The notes: generated by a model from the letters alone, not told the origin. Counted from the stretch's first letter, positions 1-9,680 are shown. The stretch: 64,000 bases of DNA from Planktothricoides sp. SR001 (GCF_001276715.1 NZ_LIUQ01000006.1:86748-150747); one strand, 5' to 3'. A program made the numbers and translations.

Positions 1-150
1 CTCTTCCCCCCACACCCTACACGACGGCGGCTTCTCCCTACACCCTACACCCTACACCCTACACGACGGCGGCTTCTCCCTACACCCTACACCCTACACG
101 ACGGCGGCTTCTCCCTACACCCTACACCCTACACCCTACACCCCGCTCCC
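1..150. repeat. Tandem repeat array, TACACCC/ACGACGGCGGCTT units
   Basis: The stretch is built from CCCTACA heptamers interrupted three times by the block ACGACGGCGGCTTCTCCC. It continues to the left edge of the window, so its full length is unknown. It lies just downstream of queC. No coding potential was seen. It fits the short tandem repeats common between cyanobacterial genes. Confidence 0.85.
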
Positions 151-152
151 CA

Positions 153-827
153 TTACCGATAAGGCAACGGATCCGATAAGCCCAATTCAGCAAAAGCCGC
201 TAACCGCAATTGGCAGGAGTCACAGACCCCACAAGCTTTTTCCTCTCCGGCATAACAAGACCAAGTATGTTGCCAAGGGACGCCCAATTTATTGCCTAAT
301 TGAATAATTTCGGTTTTGTGCAACTCCAGTAAGGGGCTGATAATAGCGATCGCCTGTCCTTCGCGACCTTGTTTTGTCCCCAGACGAAACACTTCCTGCA
401 TCGCTTGAATGTAATCTGGGCGACAATCGGGATATCCCGAATAGTCCAAAGCATTGACCCCAATATAGACTCGTTCGGCAGCGATCGCCTCCGCATAAGC
501 CAAAGCAAAACTGAGAAATATCGTATTTCGGGCTGGGACATAAGTCACCGGAATTTGACTTGCCATTTCCGAGAGCGATCGCCCTTCCGGCAAATCAATC
601 CCATCATCGGTTAACGCTGACCCCCCCCACTGCCGCAAATCAAAGGTAATCACCTGATGGGCCACCACTCCTGCGACCCTCGCGATCGCTGCTGCCGAAT
701 CCAACTCGCGGCGATGCCGTTGTTGGTAATCAAACGAAATTGCATAACATTCACAACCATCGGCCTTCGCTTGATACAGCACCGTCGAGGAATCAAGTCC
801 TCCCGACAATAAAATGACTGCTTTCAC
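153..827 (-). CDS. queC: 7-cyano-7-deazaguanine synthase QueC
   Basis: QueC converts 7-carboxy-7-deazaguanine, ATP and ammonia to preQ0 in the queuosine (tRNA wobble base) pathway. The 224-residue protein is normal length. The N-type ATP pyrophosphatase loop SGGLDSS is at residues 8-14, and the C-terminal zinc site is complete with Cys191, Cys199, Cys202 and Cys205 (CX7CX2CX2C). The ATG start gives the standard family N-terminus MKAVILLSGG. No other queuosine gene is adjacent, so it appears to be a single-gene unit. Confidence 0.96.
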   Translation of the reverse strand: MKAVILLSGGLDSSTVLYQAKADGCECYAISFDYQQRHRRELDSAAAIARVAGVVAHQVITFDLRQWGGSALTDDGIDLPEGRSLSEMASQIPVTYVPARNTIFLSFALAYAEAIAAERVYIGVNALDYSGYPDCRPDYIQAMQEVFRLGTKQGREGQAIAIISPLLELHKTEIIQLGNKLGVPWQHTWSCYAGEEKACGVCDSCQLRLAAFAELGLSDPLPYR

Positions 828-1120
828 GGATTTTCCTGTTAATACATTACAAATAGATCGGAATCTTTGGGATATATTACCAATTACTGATTAATCACAA
901 CCACCTGATGCCTTGGGCGCTGCGGAAAAAATCAGCATAAATACTCATCAACCAGCCCATTAGTCCCTTTGCTTAATATTTATTCACAATAATAACCGTA
1001 AATACCCTCTAATTTGATGCAATTTGTATCTTTTTGCAAAATTACTTCATATCTTTTTTGGGAAAACTTCGCTATAGTAGAAACATCGATAAAAAATCAA
1101 AGAAATCAAAGGTAATTATT

Positions 1121-1636
1121 ATGTCAACGATTCCTACATTTGAAAATAAACAACCCTTATGGCAAACCGTCGCCATCTTAACTTTAGGCTTCTGGCTCAG
1201 TGCTTTGCTCCTATTAGATGCGGTAATTATGCCCAGTATGTATGCCTCCGGCATGATGACTCAATCGGATTTTGCCTCAGCGGGTTATACAATGTTTTCA
1301 GTTTTTAATCGGATTGAATTAGTTTGTGCCGCCCTAGTTTTAACTGGACTTTTTACCACTTTAGCATTGCAAAAAGAAGGAGAAAATAAAAATTTAATCG
1401 CCATTATTTGCTCCCTGATGCTCATGGCTGTTGCGTTATTTGATACCTATGGCTTAACTCCTCAAATGAGTGCTTTGGGAATGCAGCTTAATCTGTTTGA
1501 CCCCGCCGCCCCAGCCCCCGTAGTAATGAATCAAATGCACGCCGGTTATTGGGTTTTAGAAATGCTGAAATTAGGCGCTGGAACCATTGTCTTGGGCTGG
1601 TTTATCCACCACCATGAACATTTGATTTCTGAATAG
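1121..1636 (+). CDS. DUF4149-like four-helix membrane protein
   Basis: An integral membrane protein of 171 residues with four predicted hydrophobic segments, starting around residues 14-34, 52-75, 84-104 and 140-157. The open frame extends upstream to a TTG at 1034, but those 29 residues are Lys/Ser-rich and unlikely. The ATG at 1121 has AAAGG about eight bases upstream and gives a plausible N-terminus, so I chose it. It resembles small cyanobacterial DUF4149-type proteins of unknown function; I recognise no catalytic motif. A strong bidirectional hairpin follows the stop. Confidence 0.75.
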   Translation: MSTIPTFENKQPLWQTVAILTLGFWLSALLLLDAVIMPSMYASGMMTQSDFASAGYTMFSVFNRIELVCAALVLTGLFTTLALQKEGENKNLIAIICSLMLMAVALFDTYGLTPQMSALGMQLNLFDPAAPAPVVMNQMHAGYWVLEMLKLGAGTIVLGWFIHHHEHLISE

Positions 1637-1681
1637 GTAAATGATTCAGTAAATCTGTGAAATATTAAACAATAATCAACA

Positions 1682-1713
1682 AAAACCCCGGCTTTTTATC
1701 AAGCCGGGGTTTT
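1682..1713. terminator. Bidirectional Rho-independent terminator
   Basis: AAAACCCCGGCTT, a short loop, then AAGCCGGGGTTTT form a GC-rich stem flanked by A and T runs. It lies between the ends of the convergent DUF4149-like gene (+) and the GDT1-family gene (-), so it can stop both transcripts. Confidence 0.88.
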
Positions 1714-1730
1714 GATTTTGGTGCGGAAAC

Positions 1731-2018
1731 TTAACTTTCTGATTCCTCGTTTTCTGGCCAGAGTAACTTGACAGCCATGATAGCAAAACCAATGGCGGCG
1801 ATCGCCTTCACTACACGAGTTGGCAACAGCAAAGCGGTTCCTTCTCCAAGTAAAACACCGATTAAAGTCGCCAATACCAAAGCCCCAGCGGTGCCCAAAA
1901 ACACCGCATTCGGATGTTTAGAACTGCCTCCGAGGGCGATCGCGGCTAATTGACTTTTGTCGCCTAACTCCGCCAAAAATACCGTAATAAAACTCAGTCC
2001 CAAAAGTTGCCAATCCAT
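1731..2018 (-). CDS. Half-size GDT1/TMEM165 (UPF0016) cation transporter subunit A
   Basis: The 95-residue membrane protein carries one copy of the family signature, Glu17-x-Gly-Asp-Lys-Ser (ELGDKS), in the first helix, with two more hydrophobic segments. GDT1/TMEM165 proteins move Mn2+ or Ca2+ in exchange for protons; the full-length cyanobacterial member Mnx of Synechocystis exports Mn. Full-size members have two such signatures, so a half-size protein must pair. The neighbour 16 bases upstream carries the second signature, which implies a heterodimer. Metal specificity cannot be read from sequence. Confidence 0.9.
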   Translation of the reverse strand: MDWQLLGLSFITVFLAELGDKSQLAAIALGGSSKHPNAVFLGTAGALVLATLIGVLLGEGTALLLPTRVVKAIAAIGFAIMAVKLLWPENEESES

Positions 2019-2034
2019 AGTTTAGTTGTAATAA

Positions 2035-2487
2035 TTAATGCAACACATCCCAAAGCAAGGTGGCGGAAATAAACAGCAACACCACTGCCGCCGAACGTTC
2101 TAAAGTTTTTGGGGACACACGAGTGGAGAGCCACTTTCCTAGCATCACCCCTAACAAACTCGTCGCAATCAAGGCACAAGCTGCACCCGCAAACACAACC
2201 CAAGGTTTTTCAGATTCAGCACTCATTAACAAAACCGCCAGTTGAGTTTTATCCCCAACCTCGGCAAAAAATATCGTTACAAAGGTTGAACCCAAAACCG
2301 CCACCGCACCAGGGTCAATGGTTGGGGTAAAGGGTTCGCTGGGTTCCGGATCCGTTTGCGGTTCCGGTAGATTTGACTGGGCGATCGCGGAGGAAGGGCG
2401 ATCGGACTCAATGACATCAATGGCATCAGCCGCTGTAGCATCAGTCACCGAAACACTAGAAAATTTAGGAGATGTATTCACGGGCAA
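2035..2487 (-). CDS. Half-size GDT1/TMEM165 (UPF0016) cation transporter subunit B
   Basis: This 150-residue protein has a Pro/Ser/Asp-rich soluble N-terminal tail (about residues 1-58) followed by three hydrophobic segments. The first contains Glu76-x-Gly-Asp-Lys-Thr (EVGDKT), the ion-binding signature. No ATG precedes the membrane part, so translation must start at TTG 2487 or GTG 2481. It is the first gene of a two-gene unit with subunit A, 16 bases apart. Likely role: partner of a heteromeric Mn/Ca exporter in the thylakoid or plasma membrane. The acidic tail is unusual for the family. Confidence 0.88.
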   Translation of the reverse strand: MPVNTSPKFSSVSVTDATAADAIDVIESDRPSSAIAQSNLPEPQTDPEPSEPFTPTIDPGAVAVLGSTFVTIFFAEVGDKTQLAVLLMSAESEKPWVVFAGAACALIATSLLGVMLGKWLSTRVSPKTLERSAAVVLLFISATLLWDVLH

Positions 2488-2643
2488 TTGTATTTAACGC
2501 TAGGAATTGGTCATCTTACTGCATCCGATCTTCCCAGATTCTCACCGGAAATGGCAACCCATCAAAAAATAGTCTTACGGATTCAGGGGATACCGAATCA
2601 GACCGAATCAGCACAGCAGGCATCATCATGGATTTAAATGGAT

Positions 2644-3039
2644 TTAATTGGATTTGCCATCACTGCCAAAATATTCCCGATAAAAACAAATTTTATCTTC
2701 GCGAACATCAAAAGAAACAGCGACGCGATTTTTATAAGGCTGTCCCCACATCGGCCCTTCATCCCGAAACTCAAAAACAACCGTATTTTCATTGCTGGTC
2801 ACGCGATCTAAGGTGACTGTCAATCCCTCACTGTAAGCCTCGGAAGCATATTGAAAAAACTCTCGGGCTCGTTCTTTTCCTTGATTTAATCCGTGGAATT
2901 GACCCACAGGAAACCAAAAACTAAAATCATCGGTTAGCATGGCTAAAAAAGGTTCCCATTCTCCCGTGGCTAACCCTTGGGTAAAATGGTTAAATGCTTG
3001 GTGAGCAATGGTGAGAGTGTTTTGTGATTTTTCGCTCAT
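2644..3039 (-). CDS. NTF2-like / SnoaL-like protein
   Basis: A compact protein of 131 residues with the pattern of NTF2-like cone folds: an N-terminal amphipathic helix pair, then FLAMLTDDFSFWFPVG, a FEFRDEG strand and a C-terminal FYREYFG strand. Members include ketosteroid isomerase-like enzymes and ligand-binding proteins; the substrate is unknown here. Two in-frame ATGs exist, at 3051 and 3039. The 3039 ATG has GGTGG upstream and begins MSEKSQN; the 3051 ATG has no visible ribosome site, so I prefer 3039. Confidence 0.75.
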   Translation of the reverse strand: MSEKSQNTLTIAHQAFNHFTQGLATGEWEPFLAMLTDDFSFWFPVGQFHGLNQGKERAREFFQYASEAYSEGLTVTLDRVTSNENTVVFEFRDEGPMWGQPYKNRVAVSFDVREDKICFYREYFGSDGKSN

Positions 3040-3154
3040 TATGGCCACCATTGAAAGTGATAATTATTTAAACTAATTCTTAGTTTAAATTAAATAATTA
3101 ATTAAATTATTTAAATGACTTAAATTACTTATACGAGATTTATTTGGGCTGATC

Positions 3155-3222
3155 TAGGGGCGCAATGCAAAGCACCCCAAGCGATCGCAATGTGCGGGGG
3201 CGCTTGGACGTAGCGCCCCTAC
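3155..3222. repeat. Small inverted-repeat element with GCGCCCCTA ends
   Basis: TAGGGGCGC at the left end pairs perfectly with GCGCCCCTA at the right end, 50 bases apart, and the interior holds a GCGATCGC-containing palindrome. It lies in the 280-base gap between the NTF2-like gene and the phosphatase gene. It resembles other 'TAGGGGCG' palindromes in this window. No coding potential. Confidence 0.6.
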
Positions 3223-3319
3223 CATGATTTTTTGTAAATGGTATAAACTCTCAGAAAATATCGCCCGCTCAGAACCCAGAAAAATTTCCCAGAAAAATGT
3301 CCCAAATTTACCGAAATCC

Positions 3320-3793
3320 TTAATCCTTCAAATCTAGGGATTCCAGCAATCCGTCACAAGCATCCATTAATAAATCAATGACGTGATTAAATCCTTCGGG
3401 GCCACCATAGTAAGGATCCGGGACTTCTTTCACATTATGGTTACGGCAAAAATCACACATCATTTTAACTTTATCCCGATATTTACTATGGGTATCTAAA
3501 GATAAAATGTCCCAATAATTATCGCGATCCATTGCTAAAATAAAGTCAAACTTTTCAAAATCTGATGCTTTAAATTGTCTGGCTTGACCTGTGAATTCCA
3601 TCCCGCGTTTTTTTGCCGTTGACACCATTCTTTTGTCGGGAGGAGAACCAATATGATAACTGGAAGTACCGGCGGAATCACAGACAATGCGATCGCCCAA
3701 ATTTCTCTCTTGAATCTTATGATTCATAATATTTTCGGCGGCGGGCGATCGGCAAATATTTCCTAGACAAACAAATAGTAACTTATACGGCAT
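3320..3793 (-). CDS. Low molecular weight protein tyrosine phosphatase
   Basis: A cytoplasmic phosphatase of 157 residues that removes phosphate from phosphotyrosine proteins. The P-loop CLGNICRS has nucleophile Cys9 and Arg15, and the general acid is Asp126 in VPDPYYGG. All catalytic residues are present and the length is typical. In bacteria these enzymes often oppose a BY-kinase in polysaccharide export, but no kinase of that type lies nearby. It appears to be a single-gene unit. Confidence 0.93.
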   Translation of the reverse strand: MPYKLLFVCLGNICRSPAAENIMNHKIQERNLGDRIVCDSAGTSSYHIGSPPDKRMVSTAKKRGMEFTGQARQFKASDFEKFDFILAMDRDNYWDILSLDTHSKYRDKVKMMCDFCRNHNVKEVPDPYYGGPEGFNHVIDLLMDACDGLLESLDLKD

Positions 3794-3946
3794 AATTTCC
3801 AGTAATCAACCTGATTTATTTTAGCAACTAAATTTGAGCCAATTCTCAAATAATTTTAATTTAATTATCCCCAAATAACTGGGTAAAGCCAGCATTTTTG
3901 ATGACTGATGACTGATAATTGTGCAGAGCATCGGAAATCATCAAAA

Positions 3947-4044
3947 ATGCTTCAACAATGCTTCAACAATGCTTCAACAATGCTTCAACAATGCTTCAAC
4001 AATGCTTCAACAATGCTTCAACAATGCTTTAACAATGCTTCAAC
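3947..4044. repeat. 11-bp tandem repeat (ATGCTTCAACA)
   Basis: Eight full copies of ATGCTTCAACA follow head to tail, with a ninth partial copy. The last full copy has one substitution (ATGCTTTAACA). The period of 11 is close to one helical turn and keeps a frame shift per copy, so the 111-residue open frame across it is not a gene. It lies between the phosphatase gene and ybaB. Confidence 0.95.
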
Positions 4045-4180
4045 GGAGTGAGTTCGGTCAAAATAAATCAGATGTATTTCGAGATCATCCCATCAAAAGA
4101 TCGATCCCATATCCTGAAAAGGGATTTGAAGCCAAGACATTGCCTCAAAAGCATTTTGCCGGAACTCACTGCGATTGGGA

Positions 4181-4531
4181 TTACAAGCCTGGGAGACTCA
4201 GCCCACCTGTCAGTTCTTCCATTTTCTCACGCATCGTCGTCGTAGACTTGATATAAGCGTCTTTCGCTGCTTGAGTCACCAGTTCAGAGACGACATCAGC
4301 ACCTTCTCCCATGACATCTGGGGAGATTTCCACCCGGCGGGGTTCCTGGTTGCCACTGACGATGACTTTCACCAAACCACCGCCCGCTTCTCCGGTGACT
4401 TCGAGTTCATCCAAATCTTCCTGAAGTTTTTTTGCTCCTTCTTGTACTTGTTGGGCTTTTTTGAATGCTTCGGTCAGTTCTTTCATTTTTCCCAGACCGA
4501 AACCAAATCCCTGTCCTTGTCCTTTTGACAT
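4181..4531 (-). CDS. YbaB/EbfC family nucleoid-associated protein
   Basis: A small DNA-binding protein of 116 residues. It has a Gly/Gln-rich N-terminal tail, a long amphipathic helix ([19 protein letters not shown]), the central [25 protein letters not shown] strand region and a C-terminal helix. This is the full YbaB/EbfC fold, which forms dimers that bind DNA non-specifically or at short palindromes. In many bacteria it sits next to dnaX-recR, but not here. The ATG start has GAG-rich sequence upstream. Confidence 0.93.
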   Translation of the reverse strand: MSKGQGQGFGFGLGKMKELTEAFKKAQQVQEGAKKLQEDLDELEVTGEAGGGLVKVIVSGNQEPRRVEISPDVMGEGADVVSELVTQAAKDAYIKSTTTMREKMEELTGGLSLPGL

Positions 4532-4729
4532 AATGAGTTTTTTCTCTTCGGAGTTTAAGGTTACATCCAGTTATTTTAACTTACTAAAGATCACAAGCTT
4601 CTTTTCATGCATATAAAACCAGCTATAGGGCGGTCAGATCGGGCTGATTCTAGAGACGCCGATCGGAATACTGCTCTAAATCTGAGGCATCCCGACGGCA
4701 AGGGTGGATCTCCCCAAGGGCGATCGCCA

Positions 4730-4764
4730 AAATCGGGTGAGTCGTTTAACGACTCACCCGATTT
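4730..4764. terminator. Perfect 15-bp hairpin downstream of murB
   Basis: AAATCGGGTGAGTCG, loop TTTAA, then CGACTCACCCGATTT. The arms are perfectly complementary. It lies 51 bases beyond the murB stop and before the divergent ybaB promoter region. The flanking T run is short, so termination is likely but not certain. Confidence 0.7.
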
Positions 4765-4814
4765 CTGGAGGCTAATGCTGACTGAATTGTGGATAATAGC
4801 TACAAGCTTGAGAA

Positions 4815-5810
4815 TCAAGCCGTAAACTGACCCAAGATTCTGACTTCCGGTTCTAACTTTACAGACCAATGGTTTTCCACTTGTTCTTGGACGTAAAGAA
4901 TTAACCGATAGATATCCATCGCCTTGGCACCGCCACAGTTGAGAATAAAATTAGCATGACGCTCGGCAACCTGGGCAGAACCAATTTGATAACCTTTCAA
5001 ACCCATTTGCTCAATTAACCATCCAGCCCCATGTTGACCTCCAGGGTTGCGAAACACACTACCACAACTGGGCAAATGATAAGGCTGAGTCAGCCGTCGC
5101 TGTTCCAACTGTTCTGCTGTAGTGGCAGTCACTTTCGCGGGATCGGCTCCAGGTTTGAGTTGGAAGGTCGCTTCTGTCACCAAGCGATCGCCCCCTTGCA
5201 ACACCGAAGTCCGATAGCGATAACCCAAGTCTTTGAGTGACAACAATTCAACGGCTCCGTCTGGGGATAGGACTTGAGTATCCACCAGAATATCCGCCGC
5301 ACAACTCCCATGAGCGCCAGCATTCATCACCACCGCACCGCCGACAGTGCCGGGAATTCCCACAGCCCATTCCAAACCTTCCCACCCCAACTCAGCCGCT
5401 TTCCAAGCTAAACGGGCGATCGACTGACCTGCGGCCACTCGGACTTGACCTGTTTCTAGATCAAAATGAGTGTGACGCAGACCTTTAGTGCCAATCACCA
5501 AACCCGGTAAACCGCGATCGCTTACGAGTAAATTCGATCCAGCACCGAGCAAAGTAATCGGCAATTGTTGTTCCGTAGCCCAAGCGAAACTTTGTTTAAG
5601 TTCTTCGAGGTTTTTGGGTGAAACATACCATTGGGCAGGTCCACCTACTCGGAAGGAGGTTAAAGGGGCTAGTTTCACTTGCGATTTCAAGGGACATTTA
5701 GTTCCAGGCAAGTACATCGATTCTGGTTGTGTGTTGGTGGGAACACCGATCGTGGGATTTACCACCCGCCTCGTCTGATAAGAAACAGTCATAATATCCA
5801 AGTATTTCAA
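4815..5810 (-). CDS. murB: UDP-N-acetylenolpyruvoylglucosamine reductase MurB
   Basis: MurB reduces UDP-GlcNAc-enolpyruvate to UDP-MurNAc with NADPH and FAD in peptidoglycan synthesis. The 331-residue protein shows the FAD-binding blocks [11 protein letters not shown] and [18 protein letters not shown], the YRYRTS motif, the catalytic Ser in GSVFRNPGG and the C-terminal Glu in EPEVRILG. It has a longer N-terminus than most homologues; ATG 5792 is an alternative start and neither ATG has a good ribosome site. It lies 104 bases downstream of murC on the same strand, the usual cyanobacterial order. Confidence 0.95.
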   Translation of the reverse strand: MKYLDIMTVSYQTRRVVNPTIGVPTNTQPESMYLPGTKCPLKSQVKLAPLTSFRVGGPAQWYVSPKNLEELKQSFAWATEQQLPITLLGAGSNLLVSDRGLPGLVIGTKGLRHTHFDLETGQVRVAAGQSIARLAWKAAELGWEGLEWAVGIPGTVGGAVVMNAGAHGSCAADILVDTQVLSPDGAVELLSLKDLGYRYRTSVLQGGDRLVTEATFQLKPGADPAKVTATTAEQLEQRRLTQPYHLPSCGSVFRNPGGQHGAGWLIEQMGLKGYQIGSAQVAERHANFILNCGGAKAMDIYRLILYVQEQVENHWSVKLEPEVRILGQFTA

Positions 5811-5914
5811 TTAACAGCTGAACTAACAGCTACTTCATTTTTAGTGCAGATGCGATCGCTCGCATCTCTAACAGTTTGTTTTAGGCAGCTTTTGCGATCG
5901 GATTCAGGGGATGA

Positions 5915-7447
5915 TTAGGAGCAAGAACCAGCAGGGTGACAAAGCTCCATTTCCTGATAATACGCCATCAACTCAGGAATGATCTGATTTAAATTACCAG
6001 CACCCAGAAATAATGCTAAATCCCCTGGAACAAGTATTTTTTGGAGCAACTGAGACACCAACGGCAAAGAAGGTTGATAATGTACGTTCTGATGAACTGT
6101 TTTAATGATATCAGCAACATTAGCACCGCTCATGTTGTGGACATTTTTTTCCCCAGCGGCATAAATATCGCTGACCACGACCACATCTGCCGCTTGTAAA
6201 GATGCAGCAAATTCTGGCAGAAATGCTTCAGTTCGGCTGTAACGGTGGGGTTGAAAAATGGCCACAATCCGCTTTTGCCGAGATAATGGACTGCTGACGT
6301 GCAGTTGTGCTGCCTTCAGAGTGGCGCGAATTTCACTGGGGTGGTGGGCATAATCATCAACAAACAGAATATTGTGGTATTCACCGCGATGCTCAAAGCG
6401 ACGACGGGCACCCTGAAAAGAAGCGATCGCCTCACTAATTACGGCAAAATCCAAGCCTAGGTGACGACTGACCGCGACCACGGCCAGGGCATTACTCAAA
6501 TTATGTTCACCCAGCAAAGGCACAAACAATTCACCTAATATTTTACCGCGTTCCCAAACCTCGGCGGTGGTGCCATCGGCACCATAAACTACCGAAGACA
6601 CGGTGTAGTCGGGGTTAAAATCTGGGTTCAGACCGTAAGAAATCTTCGGTTTAATTTGTTCTCGCACCGTGGAACAGTCAATGCAGCCCACCAAATCAGT
6701 ACAGCGATCGCGAAACACCTGAAAAATCTGGATCACTTCTTCGAGGCTTTGATAATGATCTGGATGATCCAGTTCAATATTAGTAATCACGCCAATTTTG
6801 GCGCCAAACTTGACCAAAGATCCATCAGACTCATCCGCTTCCGCGACTAAAAATCGCCCGGTTCCGGCATAGGCATTGCCGCCCCAAGTATTGACCTCCC
6901 CACCCACGACAATGGTCGGATCCAGACCCGCCTTAAACAGGACATGGCTAATAGCGCTACTGGTAGTGGTTTTCCCATGAGTTCCGGCTACAGCAATACT
7001 TTGAGACTCCTGAATCAGGGCTGCCAACAAATCCGATCGGTGAAAAATCGGGCAGCCTAAATTGACCGCAGCTTGGTACTCAGGATTATCAGAGGCGATC
7101 GCTGTAGAACAAATCACCTGGGGCAAGGCACTATTCGCGGGTTTCGCTTCCTTCGATCGGGTCTGGGAATGTCCGTTTCTGCCGTCAGCATTTACCGCGA
7201 CTGGAGATCCGTTGTCTCCTAATCCCTGGAGTCTAGAAACGAAAAATTCTAAATTACTGGCATCTTGACGCCAAAATATATGAGCGCCAATTTCCTGGAG
7301 TCTTTCAGTAATATGGCTCGGACGAATATCCGAACCATACACTGGCAAATTCCGTTTAGCTAGAATATAAGCCAGGGCTGACATTCCAATTCCGCCGATG
7401 CCGAGAAAATGAAAAGGTCTACCGTTCAAATCGATTGAATTTGACAT
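5915..7447 (-). CDS. murC: UDP-N-acetylmuramate--L-alanine ligase MurC
   Basis: MurC adds L-Ala to UDP-MurNAc using ATP. Visible features are the N-terminal Rossmann loop GIGGIGMSALA, the ATP P-loop AGTHGKTTTSS, EADESDGS, the DDYAHHPSE motif and the C-terminal FLGAGNLNQI. ATG 7447 is chosen over an upstream codon at 7462 because AAGGAG lies six bases before it. An insertion of about 40 residues (roughly residues 75-115, rich in Gly, Asn, Ala and Ser) separates the first domain from the LPQVICSTAI strand; this is unusual in length. The protein has 510 residues. Confidence 0.95.
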   Translation of the reverse strand: MSNSIDLNGRPFHFLGIGGIGMSALAYILAKRNLPVYGSDIRPSHITERLQEIGAHIFWRQDASNLEFFVSRLQGLGDNGSPVAVNADGRNGHSQTRSKEAKPANSALPQVICSTAIASDNPEYQAAVNLGCPIFHRSDLLAALIQESQSIAVAGTHGKTTTSSAISHVLFKAGLDPTIVVGGEVNTWGGNAYAGTGRFLVAEADESDGSLVKFGAKIGVITNIELDHPDHYQSLEEVIQIFQVFRDRCTDLVGCIDCSTVREQIKPKISYGLNPDFNPDYTVSSVVYGADGTTAEVWERGKILGELFVPLLGEHNLSNALAVVAVSRHLGLDFAVISEAIASFQGARRRFEHRGEYHNILFVDDYAHHPSEIRATLKAAQLHVSSPLSRQKRIVAIFQPHRYSRTEAFLPEFAASLQAADVVVVSDIYAAGEKNVHNMSGANVADIIKTVHQNVHYQPSLPLVSQLLQKILVPGDLALFLGAGNLNQIIPELMAYYQEMELCHPAGSCS

Positions 7448-8638
7448 TTTAGCTCCTTGCACGCCACACCAATAACACGCGATATCATACCAATAATTGT
7501 TTTTCTCGGTTCAACTCCGCCATCATAGTTCAGTCATCACCGTAGGAAGATCCAGCCTCCATCAGCTTGAGCAATATCTTAAACGTTTATACGAGGACTG
7601 TGCTGCCATTTCCTGAACATTTTTAAATTTCTGGTTCTACAGTAACTTTAAAAACAGCTTTTATCCAACCCTGTCCTGAATGGGAGTTTTTACGATCGCA
7701 AAAAGCCCAATCCCTTAGCCAGCTATCTGCTTATTCTAATCCACTTCGATCGCTCGGCAACAAACCACTTTCCTTGGGGTCAAAGTCGGGGAATTTGTTG
7801 TGCAACGAGGGATGAAAACGCCAGATAAATATGCATTTGAGTCTACAGGATACCGATTGGCTCACCAATTCACTGTCACCAGAGAACAGATGGGAGCATT
7901 CTTGCTTGACCTAACATATATACAAAACCTATATTTTTTAAGTTTTTTCATTAGTTTATCTACGGTTTGACGGATCAAAGTTCGATCGGCTATCTCCGAC
8001 AGACTGCAACTGAGACTCAATGTTTCTGAATTATGCTCCATCGAGAGAGAAACATTCCGGCGTTCCGGCGATCGCCTGTCGTGAAATCAAGCATCATATG
8101 CAAAGGCGATCCCCCTAGTGCGGCAGTCTCCAAAGTAAAAACTGAAAAATACGAGAGTCAAAACTACCAAATGAATATGCATGCGATCGACGTGGTTGGT
8201 TGAGTTGGTCAGCCTTTGCGGTATGATCTGGGTCATTACTGAATCTTGACTTTTCTGGAATTATCCGAGGCTGATGCTAAACAAGCTCACCCGACTTAGA
8301 CGGGAGAATTGTGCATATAACTATGGGAATTAACCCATTCAGGATAAAATCCTGAATCAGGTGCGGATTTAACTGTCTGATTATTTAATCTCTGATTGTT
8401 TGAGGTGACTTGTGTGGATCTCGTCAAAAGGACTCCCTACCACCTGTTAAATTTCAGCAGGAAGTAGAGAAACGTGGCGCAAAACACCAAAGGAATCGGC
8501 AGAAGAAATCCAGGGATAGGGGACATCAGCCCTAAATTTCAGAAGCAAGCCAGATCATATCGCTCACAATTAATCAAACACAACAGTAGCTTCTGGCTAG
8601 TTGTGGATAGGGAAGTATAAAAATTTAGGAGGTATCTA
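7448..8638. other. Long non-coding gap between murC and gap2
   Basis: About 1.19 kb between the divergent murC and gap2 genes holds no convincing reading frame on either strand and no tRNA. It contains several GCGATCGC-type sites. The gap2 ribosome site AGGAGG lies at 8628-8633. A TATAAC hexamer near 8316 could be part of a gap2 promoter, which would leave a leader of roughly 300 bases. I recognise no known riboswitch. Confidence 0.5.
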
Positions 8639-9655
8639 GTGGTTAGAGTCGCGATTAACGGTTTTGGACGGATTGGACGTAATTTTCTGCGCTGCTGGCT
8701 CACCCGCACTGATAGTCAACTCGAAGTGGTTGGAATCAATGACACTTCAGACCCAAAAATCAACTCCCATCTGCTCAAATACGACACCATGTTGGGTAAG
8801 TTGAACGCTGATATCAGTGCGGATGAGAACTCCATTACGGTCAACGGCAAGACGATCAAATGCGTCTCCGATCGCAACCCCTTAAACTTGCCCTGGAAAG
8901 ACTGGGATATTGACTTAATTATCGAATCTACTGGGGTGTTTGTCAGCAAAGAGGGCGCCTCCAAGCATATTGAAGCGGGAGCCAAGAAAGTCCTGATTAC
9001 TGCTCCTGGAAAAGGGAGTGGCGTCGGCACTTATGTGATGGGGGTCAACCATCACGAGTACACCCACGAAGAGTACGCCGTTCTGAGCAACGCCAGTTGT
9101 ACTACCAACTGCTTGGCGCCAATCGTCAAAGTCCTCCACGAGCATTTCGGCATCATCAAAGGCACCATGACCACCACTCACAGCTATACCGGCGACCAGC
9201 GTCTCTTAGACGCCAGCCACCGGGATGTGCGTCGGGCCCGGGCTGCCGCGATGAACATTGTTCCCACCAGCACTGGGGCGGCTCAAGCCGTGGCTTTGGT
9301 TTACCCAGCGGTGGCCGGAAAACTCAATGGGATTGCCTTGCGGGTTCCTACTCCCAATGTGTCTGTGGTAGACTTCGTAGCCCAAGTTGAGAAGAAAACC
9401 TTTGTGGAAGAAGTCAATCAAGCCCTGCATGATGCCGCCCACGGTTCCCTGAAAGGAATTCTCGGATATACCGATGAACCTTTAGTTTCCAGTGATTACA
9501 AAGGAACTGATGAGTCTTCTATCGTAGACTCCAGCCTCACTTTGGTCATGGGTGGAGATATGGTGAAAGTGGTCGGCTGGTACGACAACGAATGGGGTTA
9601 TAGTCAGCGGGTGGTTGACCTGGCTGAACTGGTGGCCCAAAAGTGGGTCGCTTAA
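8639..9655 (+). CDS. gap2: Glyceraldehyde-3-phosphate dehydrogenase, Gap2 type
   Basis: The enzyme interconverts 1,3-bisphosphoglycerate and glyceraldehyde-3-phosphate. In cyanobacteria the Gap2 isoform accepts NADPH and serves the Calvin cycle. The 338 residues start with the Gap2-type Rossmann sequence [19 protein letters not shown], and the catalytic Cys154 sits in [12 protein letters not shown]. Translation begins at GTG, five bases after a perfect AGGAGG. The long leader upstream is unusual for a housekeeping gene. It converges with thiL. Confidence 0.96.
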   Translation: MVRVAINGFGRIGRNFLRCWLTRTDSQLEVVGINDTSDPKINSHLLKYDTMLGKLNADISADENSITVNGKTIKCVSDRNPLNLPWKDWDIDLIIESTGVFVSKEGASKHIEAGAKKVLITAPGKGSGVGTYVMGVNHHEYTHEEYAVLSNASCTTNCLAPIVKVLHEHFGIIKGTMTTTHSYTGDQRLLDASHRDVRRARAAAMNIVPTSTGAAQAVALVYPAVAGKLNGIALRVPTPNVSVVDFVAQVEKKTFVEEVNQALHDAAHGSLKGILGYTDEPLVSSDYKGTDESSIVDSSLTLVMGGDMVKVVGWYDNEWGYSQRVVDLAELVAQKWVA

Positions 9656-9680
9656 AAATTGCTTAAAAAAGATTTGAGCT

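Noticed and set aside
3921-4256. 111-codon frame on the + strand
   Set aside because: Its first third is the 11-base tandem repeat read in shifting frames, and its end overlaps ybaB in antisense. No conserved protein pattern.
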